Part shown: positions 10,881 to 24,400 of the stretch, piece after piece
How positions within the stretch are numbered: position 1 is the stretch's first letter
How the letters are laid out: the number at the start of each line of letters is the position of its first letter
Assembly (NCBI GenBank): GCA_949358305.1
Contig: OX442318.1
Span: 1,412,501-1,476,500, forward strand
Reading direction: 5' to 3'
Length of the DNA stretch: 64,000 nt
Source of the DNA: Strigamia acuminata
Lineage: Eukaryota > Arthropoda > Chilopoda > Geophilomorpha > Linotaeniidae
Program-made: the position numbers and the translations under genes
Notes under the pieces: model-generated
What the model was told of the DNA's origin: nothing
Databases searched by the model: none
The model's input: only the letters and a program-made list of their open reading frames with translations

Positions 10881-12984
10881 TTGCAAAGCAAACGAAACAA
10901 TTTAACCCTATTTGTTCAATCGGTGTTTACGAAAACATAAACGCAGCACTCACTCGTTCGTTTTAGTCATTTCCCACTTCCTATTCTAACTCTAACCACA
11001 TCTAATACATTTTTGTACGCATAAAGATGATCTAGTTTTTTCACTGCAAACACACACTTTTTCCACTACATGCAAATGTGATTGACATAAAATTCGAATT
11101 GTTAATAAACTTGAACCCACACTCGCTTGTTTTTGTCAAGGAAATGAGTTCAAATTCATTCCTTTGGCTCTAAATGGTTTTGTGAGAGATGGCTCGTTTT
11201 AATGTAGTCCCTCATGTCATGCAACAAGATAGCATAAGTGTTAACAAAATGGACCACAAAATATTATAGTTATTTCGCCTCCCAAACTTAAAAAAATTAC
11301 AAAATCAAATTTTCCGTAAAAATTCCAGAATTCTCCCCGATCCGAGACTTTGCCATTGAATTAGCACACACGACCAACGCGGCAATAGCACTTCAAATTA
11401 ATTGAAGGGAAAAAATTTCACACAAACCACGACATGGGACCGAACTTAAACACAAAATGTGAGACACGAGTAAATTTTAAGCGAGTATTTTCCCTACCTT
11501 CGCGGTTGAGACATCGCCGGCCAGTTACGATTGTACACTAAAGGTTTCTTCAAATCCTAAATAAAAAAAAATCAATCAAATTAACTGTTTATAATCGTCG
11601 CAAATCAGAAACAAAAAGCGTAACGTACTTTCCCGCCGCCGCCATTGATCAAACTACTGCGCAAGCGCAACGCGTCCATCCGGGCTACTCTCGCCCCAAC
11701 TCCGATTAATTGACCCCTAACCTATGTGTGGATAGCACAAAATGAGCAATGGATGTGATGTTGGATTCCCTTTTGGAGACAAAGTGTAAAAACACACAAG
11801 AAATTCAAAAATTTGTTTTGTTAGAAATTCCGTATGCCCACGATGGGAAACAATTCCCTACAAGAGATGGCGCTGAAATACGATGGCAAAAACAACACAC
11901 CAACCACTCCCATAGCTCCGCAACATCCGGGATGTAGTTCTTCTACGTTGCGGCAAAGTAATAACTGAACCACTGCTTCTTTTTCTGCTCCAAATCGTTC
12001 GTTTTTTTTATCGCTGATCATTCATTCAGGGAATGCCTTTGAAAATTCAAACATCTACGATAGTGTATTAAAAAAATTTCATCTCATTTTAAGAAATACA
12101 GAGAACGCCAGAAAAATATATACACAAATAAATGTGTACACAAAACCCGTATTCTCTCTGTAAGTGTGTACAGGTTTCGTGAATACATTTTTCTGTCGAA
12201 CTCTGTATTGCTAAATTGCTCCTGGCATTTGGGTCAAGTGCAAGGAAGATGTAATCGTATTTCTTTGCAAAATATTATTGATGTTTACTGTCAAAAAATC
12301 AACATTTTCAAGTACTTAAAACTCTAAAGTACCGTATTAATGATCAGAAACACCGGAAATATAACTTCATGATTAATGTCTTTGGCTCTTGGAACTACGC
12401 ATAGACATCATGAAATGAATGATCCCATTGCTTACTTAAAAGTAAAGTAAAAACATTTAAATTTTGCTGCATGTGAAAGCATAAAAGACTGATTTAAATA
12501 CAGCAGCAACCTCAAAAATATAATAAAAAAATCAACAGAAATCTGAAATTCATTTGCTTCCAAAACCCATAAAAAGTATTTGCAAATATTAGTTGCTTCA
12601 CCATTCGTTTTATGTTTTGACACCAAAATTGTCAATAAAAATTTTCAACAACATGTTCGGAGAAGAAATGTGAACACAGTTATTAAACATCATTATTTCG
12701 TCTGACGAACATTCAAAACATTTTAATGGTTGCTTTTCTGACATTCAACTGGTGATTAGTTATAATCAAGTATGCAATTATAGCACCGCATGTCTCTGTG
12801 GTAAATTATTTAAGTTGTCATTAATTTTAAATTACTCTTCCAACAGACACTACATCAATATACTGCATTGCAGTGGCAACACGAACACATCAAGTGCTGT
12901 GACTCCATGCTGCGACTCCATTAATCGCAACTTCAAACTGTAAGTACTGAAAGCTAATCAAAAAAAGTTCACAAGAATTGAAAA

Positions 12985-13405
12985 ATTGGTGACCTGCAAT
13001 CTGTTGTCTAGGGATCGGAGTTCCTTTGTTTAACCCACATGCTGGCCGTGCCTCCATGGCACGCCATACATCAACCGCCCAGTCACAAACAGGGAGGTTA
13101 TCCCCATGGGTGACGGGGTCGGTACACTTTACTGTTTTGTCGTAATACATCGGCCCATTTGGCCGCTCATGGAGGCTGTGGTGGGTCCAACATCACACCA
13201 CTGAGCGTCGCAGTGGTGAACAGGGAGGAGGATGGAACAATGCAGAGAATGCTACGCTGGGTAGCAAACATTCTCTCTCTACTCCCTGCACCACTCAGCT
13301 CCCTCTTTTCCCTTAGTAGGTCAGTCCACCCACTTCAAGGGTAGGGCTCACCTCGGAGCCATTAGGCAGTGACACAAGTCACCCATGGGTGGCCAAGCGG
13401 TTACA
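12985..13405. repeat. dispersed repeat, GC-richer than its flanks
   Basis: The segment opens GGTGACCTGCAATCTGTTGTC and runs on past TTTAACCCACATGCTG. The same start recurs at about 14527 (GGTGACCTGTAATCTGTTGTC), so it is a dispersed family. Near its end is TGGCCAAGCGGTTAC, similar to the A-box of a Ser/Leu-type tRNA, but no B-box follows. It may be a SINE or a processed transposon end; the class is not determined. Confidence 0.35.
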
Positions 13406-14860
13406 ATACATTTCTACTCAAAACACACGTTTCTAATCAAACTCACAATTCTGAATTAATTCATCAATAAAAATGTAGTCACCTAAAATTTACTTTAGTA
13501 TTCTAAATGTTGATTGCATGCACCCATGAATAAAAAACACAAGGCGAATTCAATAAACACAAGTTGTGACCATGAGATAGCAGGTTTCAATGTATAAAAT
13601 CTCGTGCCACAATATAGTCCAAATTTCAAAAAATGTCCAACAAATGGGTAAAAAAAAAAAACACAAAATGTTAGAACAAAATAAATCAAACCAACCGAAT
13701 TGGAATTTTCCTTCAAATTTTGCTAACCGAATCCAAAGAAAAAAAAAAGTGAAGAAATTGACACTGAACAAATACTCACAATCGAAATCCCTCTAATTAA
13801 CACAAATCAAACACGAAATGGCCAGAAAAATCAATCCCCGCAAAAATTCGCCCAGGAGTCATTCAATCGCTCAACCGAAAACGTTTCCCACAAGGGGGCC
13901 GTCCATAAATTACGTAACGCAAAACCTGATCAATTTCCCAACCGCCACCATTGAACGCGTCCATCCGGGCATCCGAAAGCCCACTACTCTCGCCCTATAG
14001 TTACTCACGTAACTTAAATGAATTACTTCGCAAAACTTATCTTGAAGAACGGATGGAGTTGGATTTAAGTTCGAAAACGGCAGACACAAGGAAGACACGT
14101 GTATGGTTACATTTACAAAAGTGTAACTAAATTTTTATTCATTGTACTGAATTGATCGAATGTGGGTCACAGGTAAATTTACACTTGCGCAACTAAATTG
14201 GTTCCTTTTGGAAACCGTCAGTTTCCTTACGTCCCAATCCTGATTAATTAATTAAACCCTAACCAGTGGCGCCCTAGTGGTTAGGGCAAAATAAACAATG
14301 GATAGGAAAGGGCATGGGTGCATATTTTCAACACGAAATCGACAAATTTATTTTATTATTGTCCATCAGTGGCATTTTTAGATTTTAAACCTAAAAATAT
14401 AAATTTTACAAAATGATTAAAAAAGATGGAAAAATCTTTCAGATACATAAAACATAAACTCTATTGATTTTATAAAACCTGATAGAATCAAAATTTCCGT
14501 TTTAATTCCATCAGGTTTTACAAAATCGGTGACCTGTAATCTGTTGTCTAGAGGTAAGAGTTCCCTTGTTTAACCCACATGCTGATTGTGGGACCCCATT
14601 AGCAACAAGACTTTCACATCCAAACATGTCAGTGAAAACAAAGATATACTGTATATTGGAACGAGAAAGGCAAGGATGAGCAAACATCATCGAGTTTTGA
14701 GTATGTAGATTTCGGGAAAAGTGGTAATGACTCGGATGGTGACTCAATGGCTCCATTGCAACTTGTGCAAGTCCCATTACAAGTGCCTGCTCAATCACCA
14801 ATATTACAAGCCCTGGTGATAATTACCACAACCTATGAAACTGCCAGTTGTACAAGCATG

Positions 14861-14990
14861 GCGCACTTGAGTCCGTCTGTCTCGTTCTCCCAGAACACCC
14901 AGTGTACACATACAACAGCTTGATCTGAGCAACCCTACTAAATTTAAATCCAATAAAACAATTGCAATTTGCAATTGAGACATTACTATT
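14861..14990 (+). promoter_or_regulatory. possible degenerate leader region of gene B
   Basis: The stretch containing CTCGTTCTCCCAGAACACCC resembles the two probable leader exons upstream of gene C (TTGTTCTCTCAGAACACCC at 29608 and a similar stretch near 31390). A noncoding first exon would fit, because the coding exon 1 of both B and C starts at a splice acceptor (TTCTATTCTAG) 19 bases before the ATG. I see no clear donor here. Confidence 0.3.
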
Positions 14991-15463
14991 TCGGAGGGGT
15001 TGCTTCCCCAAAAATCTTCGGAAGAAAAGAGCGTGTGTTATTTCAGCTAAAATTTTGGAGAAAATAAACCAAGATCTTTTGTAATGAATTGCGTTTTCTA
15101 AGATGAAATTAGATGCGTTTTGAAATGCGCCGCGAGAGCTTGGTTTGACTACCTGGATGAATAAAGAAGGAAGTCTCCAGTAACGTGAAAAAGTATGTTT
15201 AGTTGCATTAAAAACAATATGGCAAAGGGAGAGTGTCTTATGCAAGTACACATCAAGCGCATATGCTGTTTACAATGACAACAAGGAAAGAGTAATGCAC
15301 ACGTAATTTACCTTTCATTGTGTCCAAATCACTCCCTAGGTTATCATTACGCCGCCCGTCCAGATCCCCTTTTACAAAATGTTTGTGAGAAATAAGTAAT
15401 CATACATTCTAGTATTTAAACCGCAGATTATTGTTCTATTCTAGTTAACATCGTCTATACAAA

Positions 15464-18400
15464 ATGGAAAACCACAAATCACATCAAACGTTTGGCCGAA
15501 TTCAACAACTCAGGCAAAGAAAATTGCAACGCATTGTTGGCACCGTCATGGCAGAGCAATCAGAGACACCGGCATTCATCAAATCCCTGAAAAACATTTC
15601 AAAAAAGAAAAAATACACATCTTATCTATTTATCACATTACTCATTACCAATCTTGCAATGTGTGTGTACCAAACTGCAGATCGAATATTGCATTACCTG
15701 GATGAGCCAACAGCAACTGATGCATACTTGATTGAAACAACCCATGGTCTTTTCCCAAATGTTTATATTATTCCACCTTTAACACAGGAACTCATAAATA
15801 TGTTTACAAAATGGCCTGGCTGGAAGTACACAGTCAAAGACTGTGGTGGGAGATTGCCTGCATACCGAAAACATTTAAATTTTACTGACATTGTAAAATA
15901 TCTGAGTGTACCTAGTTACATAACTGATGCGCATTATGCAATGGTAAAGCTTTATTTCTCTTTCATTCTATTTACCGATAATTGAGCAATTCCTTTCAGG
16001 GAAAATCACGCATCAATCTGACAATTCAAAATTATGATACTATTAATAGGCCTACTGCTCAAGTTTCAAGTGGTAAGTTAAATAAATCAACAAAAATCGT
16101 ATACACATTCACTATGTGTGAATTCATTTTCATTTAGCTTTGCGGTTCCCATATGGAAATTTAAATTACAAGATGATGATCAAACTAAAATTCCCAGCAA
16201 AATGCTCGTCCGTTAAGGTAGGTCAATGCTAAATAATTTAGACAAGCGTAAATCCTCTCATTTTGTACCTGCGCACTATTGGCAGAATAAAGTCCCCACC
16301 CACGTTTTGTTAGAGATGCGCGCATTATCAGATAGACCATTTTCGCAATGAAAAATTTATTGTAAATCCTTTCAAACTTCATTCAGAATTGTCCAAACTT
16401 GAAGCTTATTTCACATTTAATGCACAATCAATTTGTTATTTTGTACTCCCTCTGTCCCAAATTATGGTATACATTTGGGGTGTTTTTTCTGTCCCAAATT
16501 ATGGTATACATTTCTAGTTTTATTTGATTTTTATCATTAAAAATAAAAAATAAATACAAAATTAATTTAATTAAGTTAAATTATTAATAAATTAAGTCAA
16601 CAATAAACAATGTGGAGTAAACAATAACAATAAATAATACTCCCTAACAATAATAACAATAGTGATTAACAATGAAAATTTTGTCGTGCAGTATCAAGTG
16701 CATCCTGACTGCATGTGTTGAAGTTTGTAATTGTTGCCACCTTTTGCTGTCATCACTGACTCCATACAGCATTGTAGTGTCAAAAATACGTTGTCAAGTT
16801 TGTCTTTGTTTAATTCATTGAATGCATTCTATACACATTCAATTAATTTGTCAATTGATTTTGGTGAAGCTTTGTGTTGTAATGATTGGATTGAATTGAA
16901 AAATCCAAGATCTAAAACGTTTAGGTCTGGACTATTTGGTGGCTGTGATTTAAATTGAATACACCATCCATCTTTTGATCCTTCGGCCAACAAAACAGCA
17001 TCATTGTCACTACTCACTAGAATGGGGTTTGGCGTTATCTTGCTGCACAAAGATGGGCTTGCGTTTATTTGCGACTGGGAATTTATTTCTAATAGCTGGA
17101 AAAACATTTTCCATCATCATTTTTTTACACATTAGCAGGAATATGTCCTTCATTATATTGTCTTTTAACTTCTTGCCAAATTCGTGAAATAGTTAGTCTA
17201 GTAACTCCAAGTTTTCCTGCAATTTCATTAATGGCGCCACGACTCAACTTATTTCTTACATTGCTTCGTTTTAGCAAGAGTTGCAGTATATAATTTCGCT
17301 GATTATCAGTTAATTGCTTCTTTTTGGTCACTTTTCTTTGCAAACAGCCATTTTCTGAATTCATTTTTATTTTATTTGAAGCACAACAGGTGCCATTTAA
17401 ATTTGAGCTCATTTTGAGAAAATTCAATTCAGCAATAATGGAACAATAAACTAATTACCCATAATGCCACCTAGTGATCAGAAAGTGCACTTAATTTGAA
17501 AGATTATTCATTTAAAATATCTTAAAATTATACAAAACTAACGATAATCGAGAATTTTTTATAGAAATGTATACCATAATTTGGGACAGAGGGAGTATTT
17601 AATTTCACATCGACAATTTACAATGATTTGACAATGGTTATCTGAAGAAAAATTGTTTTAACAATGCACGTATAGATGCAGATCGCCCTTTTGAAGTTCA
17701 TTTACTACTGCTAAAACTACAGTGGGGGGCAAAAGTAAGTTTACAACAGCTACTTTCAAAGTTAAGGACTCATATCTTTAGACATATATCAATAGTTCGT
17801 AGTGGTGGTCCAGTGGTTAAGGCAATGGACTAGGTATCTCTCCACACAGGTTCAAATCCTGTTGTGTGTGTGAAATTTTTTTTTTTGTTTATTATTAGCA
17901 GTAATTTTAATGTTTGTAATTTTATATTTGTTAAAAAATTAAAATTAATTAAATTGAATCTCATTGAATCTCAAATGATGAAATGACATCATTGAATCTC
18001 AAATGATGAAATGACATCATTGAATCTCAAATGATGAAATGACATCATTGAATGTCAAATGATAAAATTCAACCTGGATCTTGGAACTATTTTTTACCTA
18101 GCAACAGTTGTTTACAATATTCCTCCACAAGCCTAATTACTTCCAAAAGTGTCCTATCACCACAGAACGAGTTCGAATTTAATGTTTGATTTATTTCTTT
18201 CTGTCTGTTCATGGCATAAAAACATTTGGGCAGCTTATTTACCTGTTTGAGGTAAATAAATTCCTCAAAAATTTTGGTCATGACCGAAGTATCTTATTGG
18301 TGCACTCCCCTTGTCAGTCTAAATAATTGGTACACTTGTTCACTGATTTTTCAGGTATTGATTGATCCTTCACAAATCAACTATCATAGCAATGGAGATG

Positions 18401-21400
18401 TTTTGAAACTGCGCCAAAAATATGCTTATCAAAAATACGTTTATAAAGTTAATGTTCAACAGGTAAGAAAGATTTTCAAGACCTTTATGAAATAAGACAT
18501 CCAAAATTATTGTGCCTAACTATGTCAAATTTGGGCAAAATTTTCGGATTAGTTTTCTTAAGCATGTAATAGTCTAATTTAACTCTAGCATGTTTTTTTT
18601 TCAGTATAACTTCATCAACACTAAGCGAAAGCCTTGCGATGACAATTTACAAGGATGTTTGCTGCATTGTCTCATGAGAAATATGACTTGCAGGTATATT
18701 TTTAGTTCTAATCAAACAATATCCAGAAAGGCTGTTTATTTAAACGTTGTAATCAATAATGCTAAAGCCTTGTGTTGTTCATTAACTTCTTTGATCACAA
18801 TAGTTACTGAACACACTGAACTAACACGAAATTCGATTGCAGATATCCGTTTCATGATGCACGAAACCTACCAGAATGCAATAACACTTATCTAAGAACA
18901 CAACTCTTCAAATGGCGAAGGGCTTACCACGAGTGCAAATGTCTTGGTGTATGTAAAGTGACACAGCTCAGCATGTGCCCTTACGAATTACCTCATTCTG
19001 GGAAAGAGACTATTATCGAAATCTTTGTTGTGAATAATTACGTTCGGACATTGCACGAACGACTTTCTTATGACATTATTTCTCTGCTGTGCGACATTGG
19101 CGGAAACATCGGACTCTACTTCGGAATGTCTTGTTTAATGCTCATCGAATTATTTTTCCACTACTGCAAAATGCCTTTCATCAAGTACAAAAACATGAAA
19201 AACAAATATTCCAAGTTGCGGGACAAAATTGAAGCAATGCTAGAAAAAAAGCAGAAACCGACAGAGAAAAGGAATAAATTGGAAAACGCAGTGTTACTAA
19301 TTCTCATTTTCATCTCAATTCACCAAGTTTACATTTCGATTAATTCTTATTTCGATTATCCACTCGTTAAAACGATTACTCTGGCGAGAGACGAAAAAAT
19401 TCATCATCCACTCGTTATCCTTTGTAAAGAAACTACAGAAATATTAAAAGTTAAAGAGGATTTAGTTAAACAACAGAAAATTGATCCTCGTCGTTTCCAG
19501 CTCTTTGCTTTACTTCATCCGTCAACTAAATTCGCAAACGATCCACTCAAATTATGGAAAGCCGCCTCAGAGTGTAATATTTCTGCAGCCGATGTAAGTG
19601 AAATTTAAAATCTACTTTGTAGTATATTTTATCCGTATGTTTCACGACGTGCAATATAACTTCCCTGGTTTTGAACTCATTCTCCTGATTCCCCTGTGCA
19701 AATCTTGACATGTCAATTGTAATTCAAACAGGAAACAGCCCATTTAGTTTGTTTTTAGTTCACTACTAATTTAATAGAGGGTATTAGTTAAAAACAATAA
19801 TAATAACTATCAAACCTGTTCATGATTAGTTTTCAAGAAAAAAAATGTAACAAGTCGATTATTTTGGCTATTGCACAAACTTTTAAACGAGATTCTCGTT
19901 TAAAAGCTGGTTTAAATGGGTTTAAACGGGCTGAAAATAAACGACCTAAGTAGGTCGTTTAAATCTTGGTGTAACGAGAAAACTCGTGCAGATCGGGTAT
20001 TGTTGGCAGCCATCTTGGATTTCCGACAGATCGATCGCAAACATCTCGATCGTAAGTACAATTTTGAAGCAGTTATTGTTTATTAGAGTAAACAACAATA
20101 ATAATCATCACTATGGTTATTATTTGGGCTGGAAACAATAGTAAAAAGCGAGGGAAGAAAAATATCGAAAAGAAAATACCTGGTGTGCGATTTGCAGCGG
20201 GGATATGGCCTAGGACTTGATCTGTAATTCCAGATCATTTTTTACAGTCACACAATCGTTTATTTACCAAATAAACGATTGCATTCAGAAACAAAACATT
20301 TCGTCTAAAAATGCATGGAGACGAAAATTTAAACGAAAAGTTATTGAATGCACCTAACGTCTGTCTTTACGGAGCAACCCCCATGCTGAAGTATTAAGAG
20401 TTGCAGCGTCTGGGAAGCCATAATCTTAATTTTTCGAAACCATTGTTTAAAGTTGATACATGACGTGAGAAATTAATAAGTTAGAGTCTGTAATAGCAAA
20501 AAACTGCCTATTTTCACAAAAACTTTACAGTTAAAAAAATATTTTTCTACAGAAATGTTTTAGTGTACGATAACAAATCAAAGCTAATCCTGATTTAATT
20601 TTAGTGTACTCTTTTTTAATTTTCCAAAGCCCTTGCCCACGTTTTTCTATTGTTACACAACAATATGCTGTACTGTAGATTGATTGTAGGATTACTTTTC
20701 ACTTACTTGTACATGATTTTTGCTAGTTCAACAGCAGATGTGTTTCAACAGTATTTGGAGTCTGCAGAAAACATAAAACAGGTAGAAACAAATACAGTAG
20801 ACCTAATTTTGTTTTTACATGCTAGATAAGTTCCAGAAAAAAACTTGTAAAAATGTAAAGAAAAAAGACTGTGTTACTGGAAAAATAGGTGATTGGGTCT
20901 AGATCGTTAAATATTTCCAAGACACCAAAGAATGTAAATTTTCTAGAATTTCATAGAGAAATACAGTTATTGGAAATATTTTTCTTTAAAATTTAAAGGT
21001 CAAGTGCACCGAGTGGGTTTTCATCAAATTCTCAAAGGAAACAATATAAAAACCTGTATTGTCCCGCCATCTTGGTGAAAACTTGGTGAAAAACTAAATT
21101 GTTGTAGTTATGATACGGATGAGATTCCACCCTTATGCTGTACCCTCATTACCTCGAAGCAAACAGTCATGTCCAAGTTAAATAAAAGCCTTTAAAAATA
21201 AAATTGGGTTTACTGTACAAAACACTATTATTATATTTCACTCACTTCTAAATTGTTACAGTTGATCAACCATATTCTTCAAATATACCGTTTTTAACGC
21301 TTCCAGATCAAACTGATTTCTGGATTGTAAGTTGAGCAGTGAGATCGTTTGTGTTCTCAGTTTCCATTCCAATGCGGTTAATTTAATTTAATTTATTCCA

Positions 21401-24400
21401 GAGTCAAAGTGATAAAACTCACGCCAAGCCCAAATTTAAAGTGGATCGAGCAGTAAGATCGTTTGTGTTTTCCGTTTCCATTCCACTGGGTTAATTTACT
21501 TTAATTTAATTTATTCCAGATCTTCATTCTACCGCAGAATCAAATCTTTCACCCAAAATATATTTTCTACCTATCCAACTCGAATTTGATTGTTGTCGAT
21601 ATTTCTCGTCAATCGGTTATGTTTATAGTAAAATGTACTCTGTGTAGCCCAGACCTAGCGCCGTCCAAACACTCGTGTCGTCCGGACAAGTTGGCAGGGA
21701 CCAGGTCCGAAACAAAAGTCAGCAATGGCAAATTTGCTTCGCAGTCTAGACAACTCTCTCTTCTGGACTCCGGATTCCGGACTCAGCAATGCGTCTCGTA
21801 TAGAGAAAAATCACTGAATGGTCCAGACAAAAAACAACAGCGTATAGATTTTATAATGAAAAAAGTTATAAAATTAATTAAATTACAAATTAATTTATTG
21901 CCAGGTTTACAAGAGTTGAAAACCGAAATTTGCGTAAAAGTACCGTTACCTTATGTGCGCACATGTCACGTAATGAGCACTTTCGTCACGTATTACGCAC
22001 GTACATGACGTACGTGGACATTATCCCATAGCGGAAAATTCGGTTTTCAACCTTTTTAATTTATTTATTTTTAATTTATAATCATTTGTATTGCTTCTTG
22101 CATCCAAACTGATTTTAGCGTATATTTTCGAATTGTTTTAATGTAGGGAAGATTACTTTGTCAGGGTCCTGACACTAGACAGTAGAAATTTTAAAAATTA
22201 TGAGCGCATTTTGCGCCTTTTTCCTGATTTTTCCCATTTTTATTAGAAAATTGTTTTAATTCCTCCAAATTTTTTTATTTTCTCCTAACCCTAAATTTAT
22301 TATTTTATTTTATTTTATTTCTTTTATTTTTATCATTTATCCTTAATTTGGCCTGGTTATGCTCACCCCATCCAGACATTCATTAGAATTCTGCCATAAG
22401 TTGATGCATCCGCACTCTGAAATTTGCATATTTCCCTCTGACCACCTGTTTTTGCCCATTTTCACTTTGGAAATAGACTTGGCCATGAACATGTGATCGT
22501 AGGTGACTTGTTTTACCAGATCACTAAGAATAGACAGAATAATTTTCGCCTTTGACCAAGACACATCTCCTGTCTTAACTGGGAAGTTTCCTAGTACGAT
22601 TTATGGTGCGTATTAGCGCATATGGCCATTGTGCAGCCCGAATTCTCATGGTTGGCTACCTGACCACCTCAATTATTATTTGCCCATATTTTGCGTTAAA
22701 TTTATTGCAGAAACGACGTATTCGACAGTCTTAATTCGTCATACTTTTTGTGCCACGACTGTGACTTCCTCCTGAGCCTAGACATTTTGAATTGCATGCC
22801 GTCTCAATTGTCTATTCATTTCATTTTCAACAGTTTCAAGACGTTCGTGGTTTGGCACCTGTATGCGCGTTTACCCAACGTTTGCGCGTATCCAGGAGAA
22901 GAAATATCCTCTTCATAAGAGCGCCTAGCGAGTGACGACATTTTCCCTTAGAGAAAAGCAATATTACGATCTCAATACGAATATCAACTTTTGCCATTTT
23001 GCGCAGCGCCCGGGTTGATATCCTGCACCCATAAAATAAAGATTTCACGAACAGACGCTGTCTTTACCTAGCTACCACCCCCGGCAAAGGATTAAGGGGT
23101 GTGGCGTCTGTAAACCACAATTTTCTGGTTACTACAATCCCTGGAAACCCAAAAATTTTAGAAACTATTGTTTAAAGTCGAATACGACGTGACAACTTTT
23201 TTAACTCTCTCTACGTCTCTAGTCCGGACATATGCCATTTGTCCAGACAGTTTACACAAACTTCTGGGCTACACAGAGTAGAATGTGCTTACACAAAACC
23301 CCCTGATATTAAAACATTAATTATATCTTTCTAGTTGGTTCGAGTGAATACTCCAAAACGCCCTTGTGCAACAAATGAGCGAGTTTCAGTATGCGAAGCC
23401 AAATGTTATGCAGACAAACTGCAGGAGCAACCATTCAAATGCCGGTACGTATTGTATGTTTTCAATCTCAACGAATTGGTTTCCATCTATCAGTTGGATT
23501 CACCACAAAGGAAAGTAACAGAATTTGCATGGTATCACATTTAAGCAGTCTGGATGGTGTGGGGACAATTTATGGGTGCCAATTAAACGAGCATCACCAA
23601 ACAAAATTATGACATTTTGGATTGATGATATGGGAATAACTGGCGTCCGTAGTTCAACTACTAGTAACCCCCTAGCCCATTCAACTGAAGCATACTAAAT
23701 TGGCTCCGACTGATTGTCTAGTGGACATACCGTATTCCTTTGATTCTAACTTGTAAGTTCACTTGCGTTGCTGCATTAGCATGTGCCATCGTGCATTTTT
23801 AAAGCGTTGTCAACGCAGCAATGCACGACGCGTGCAAAGCAAAGGCGATTTTAAAATATATACACCGTATTTTACCGATTAAGAGTCGCCCTCGAATTGT
23901 GGTCGCACTCGAATAGTAACCGCTACTGAGACACCAAGAATACGGAATGCGTTTTACAATAGATGTCTTAGAATCAAAGAAATACGGTACCGGTAGTCAT
24001 GAGATACAATTGCCATTTTTCTGGACTTGTAAACCCAAAACATTTTCTCTTGGCTTTGGAGTGTCAAAAATACCCTTTTATTTCAAACTTGATTAATAAG
24101 GTTTTGTGCATGTAGCGTTTCTCTGTAGCCGGACAGGATTCGAACGTTAGCCTGCAATCAGCTTACGCATACTACCATCTTCCCCCGAATATAACAAAAC
24201 GCTAATTTTAAAAGTTTTGAAATAATTCAATTAGAAGAACATTTCATATACACAATCGTGTTGGTGTTGTGTGCTGTTATAGTCGGGGGAAATGGTAAGC
24301 TTAGGCTTAATGCAAAAACATTGACTTGTCCAAAATCTGTCATATTGTTAGATTGCCATCTATGGAAAAAAGTAATCTGTCACTCTGCTTGACTCAAGAA

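Larger units (their letters stand above)
8449..14860. other. intergenic region between gene A and gene B
   Basis: I see no intact gene here. The first part (8449 to about 11300) is homologous to the sequence after gene B (24690-27560), so the duplication that made B included this flank. The region holds one composite inverted-repeat element, a relic DEG/ENaC pore exon, a 12985-13405 repeat and AT-rich simple sequence, listed separately. A possible spliced exon at 12852-12942 (acceptor TCCAACAG, donor GTAAGT) has no recognisable product. Confidence 0.5.

Noticed and set aside
12852-12942. Possible extra DEG/ENaC exon
   Set aside because: It has an acceptor and a donor, but the translation (HYINILHCSGNTN..) does not align with any exon of genes A-C.
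13898-14000. Transposon terminus (GGCCGTCCATAAATTACGTA motif)
   Set aside because: The motif looks like a known type of invertebrate repeat end, but I could not find a matching partner end or target duplication, so no element was called.
17798-17875. Functional tRNA gene
   Set aside because: A- and B-boxes are present, but the stems do not pair and a second copy with the same tail shows a SINE.
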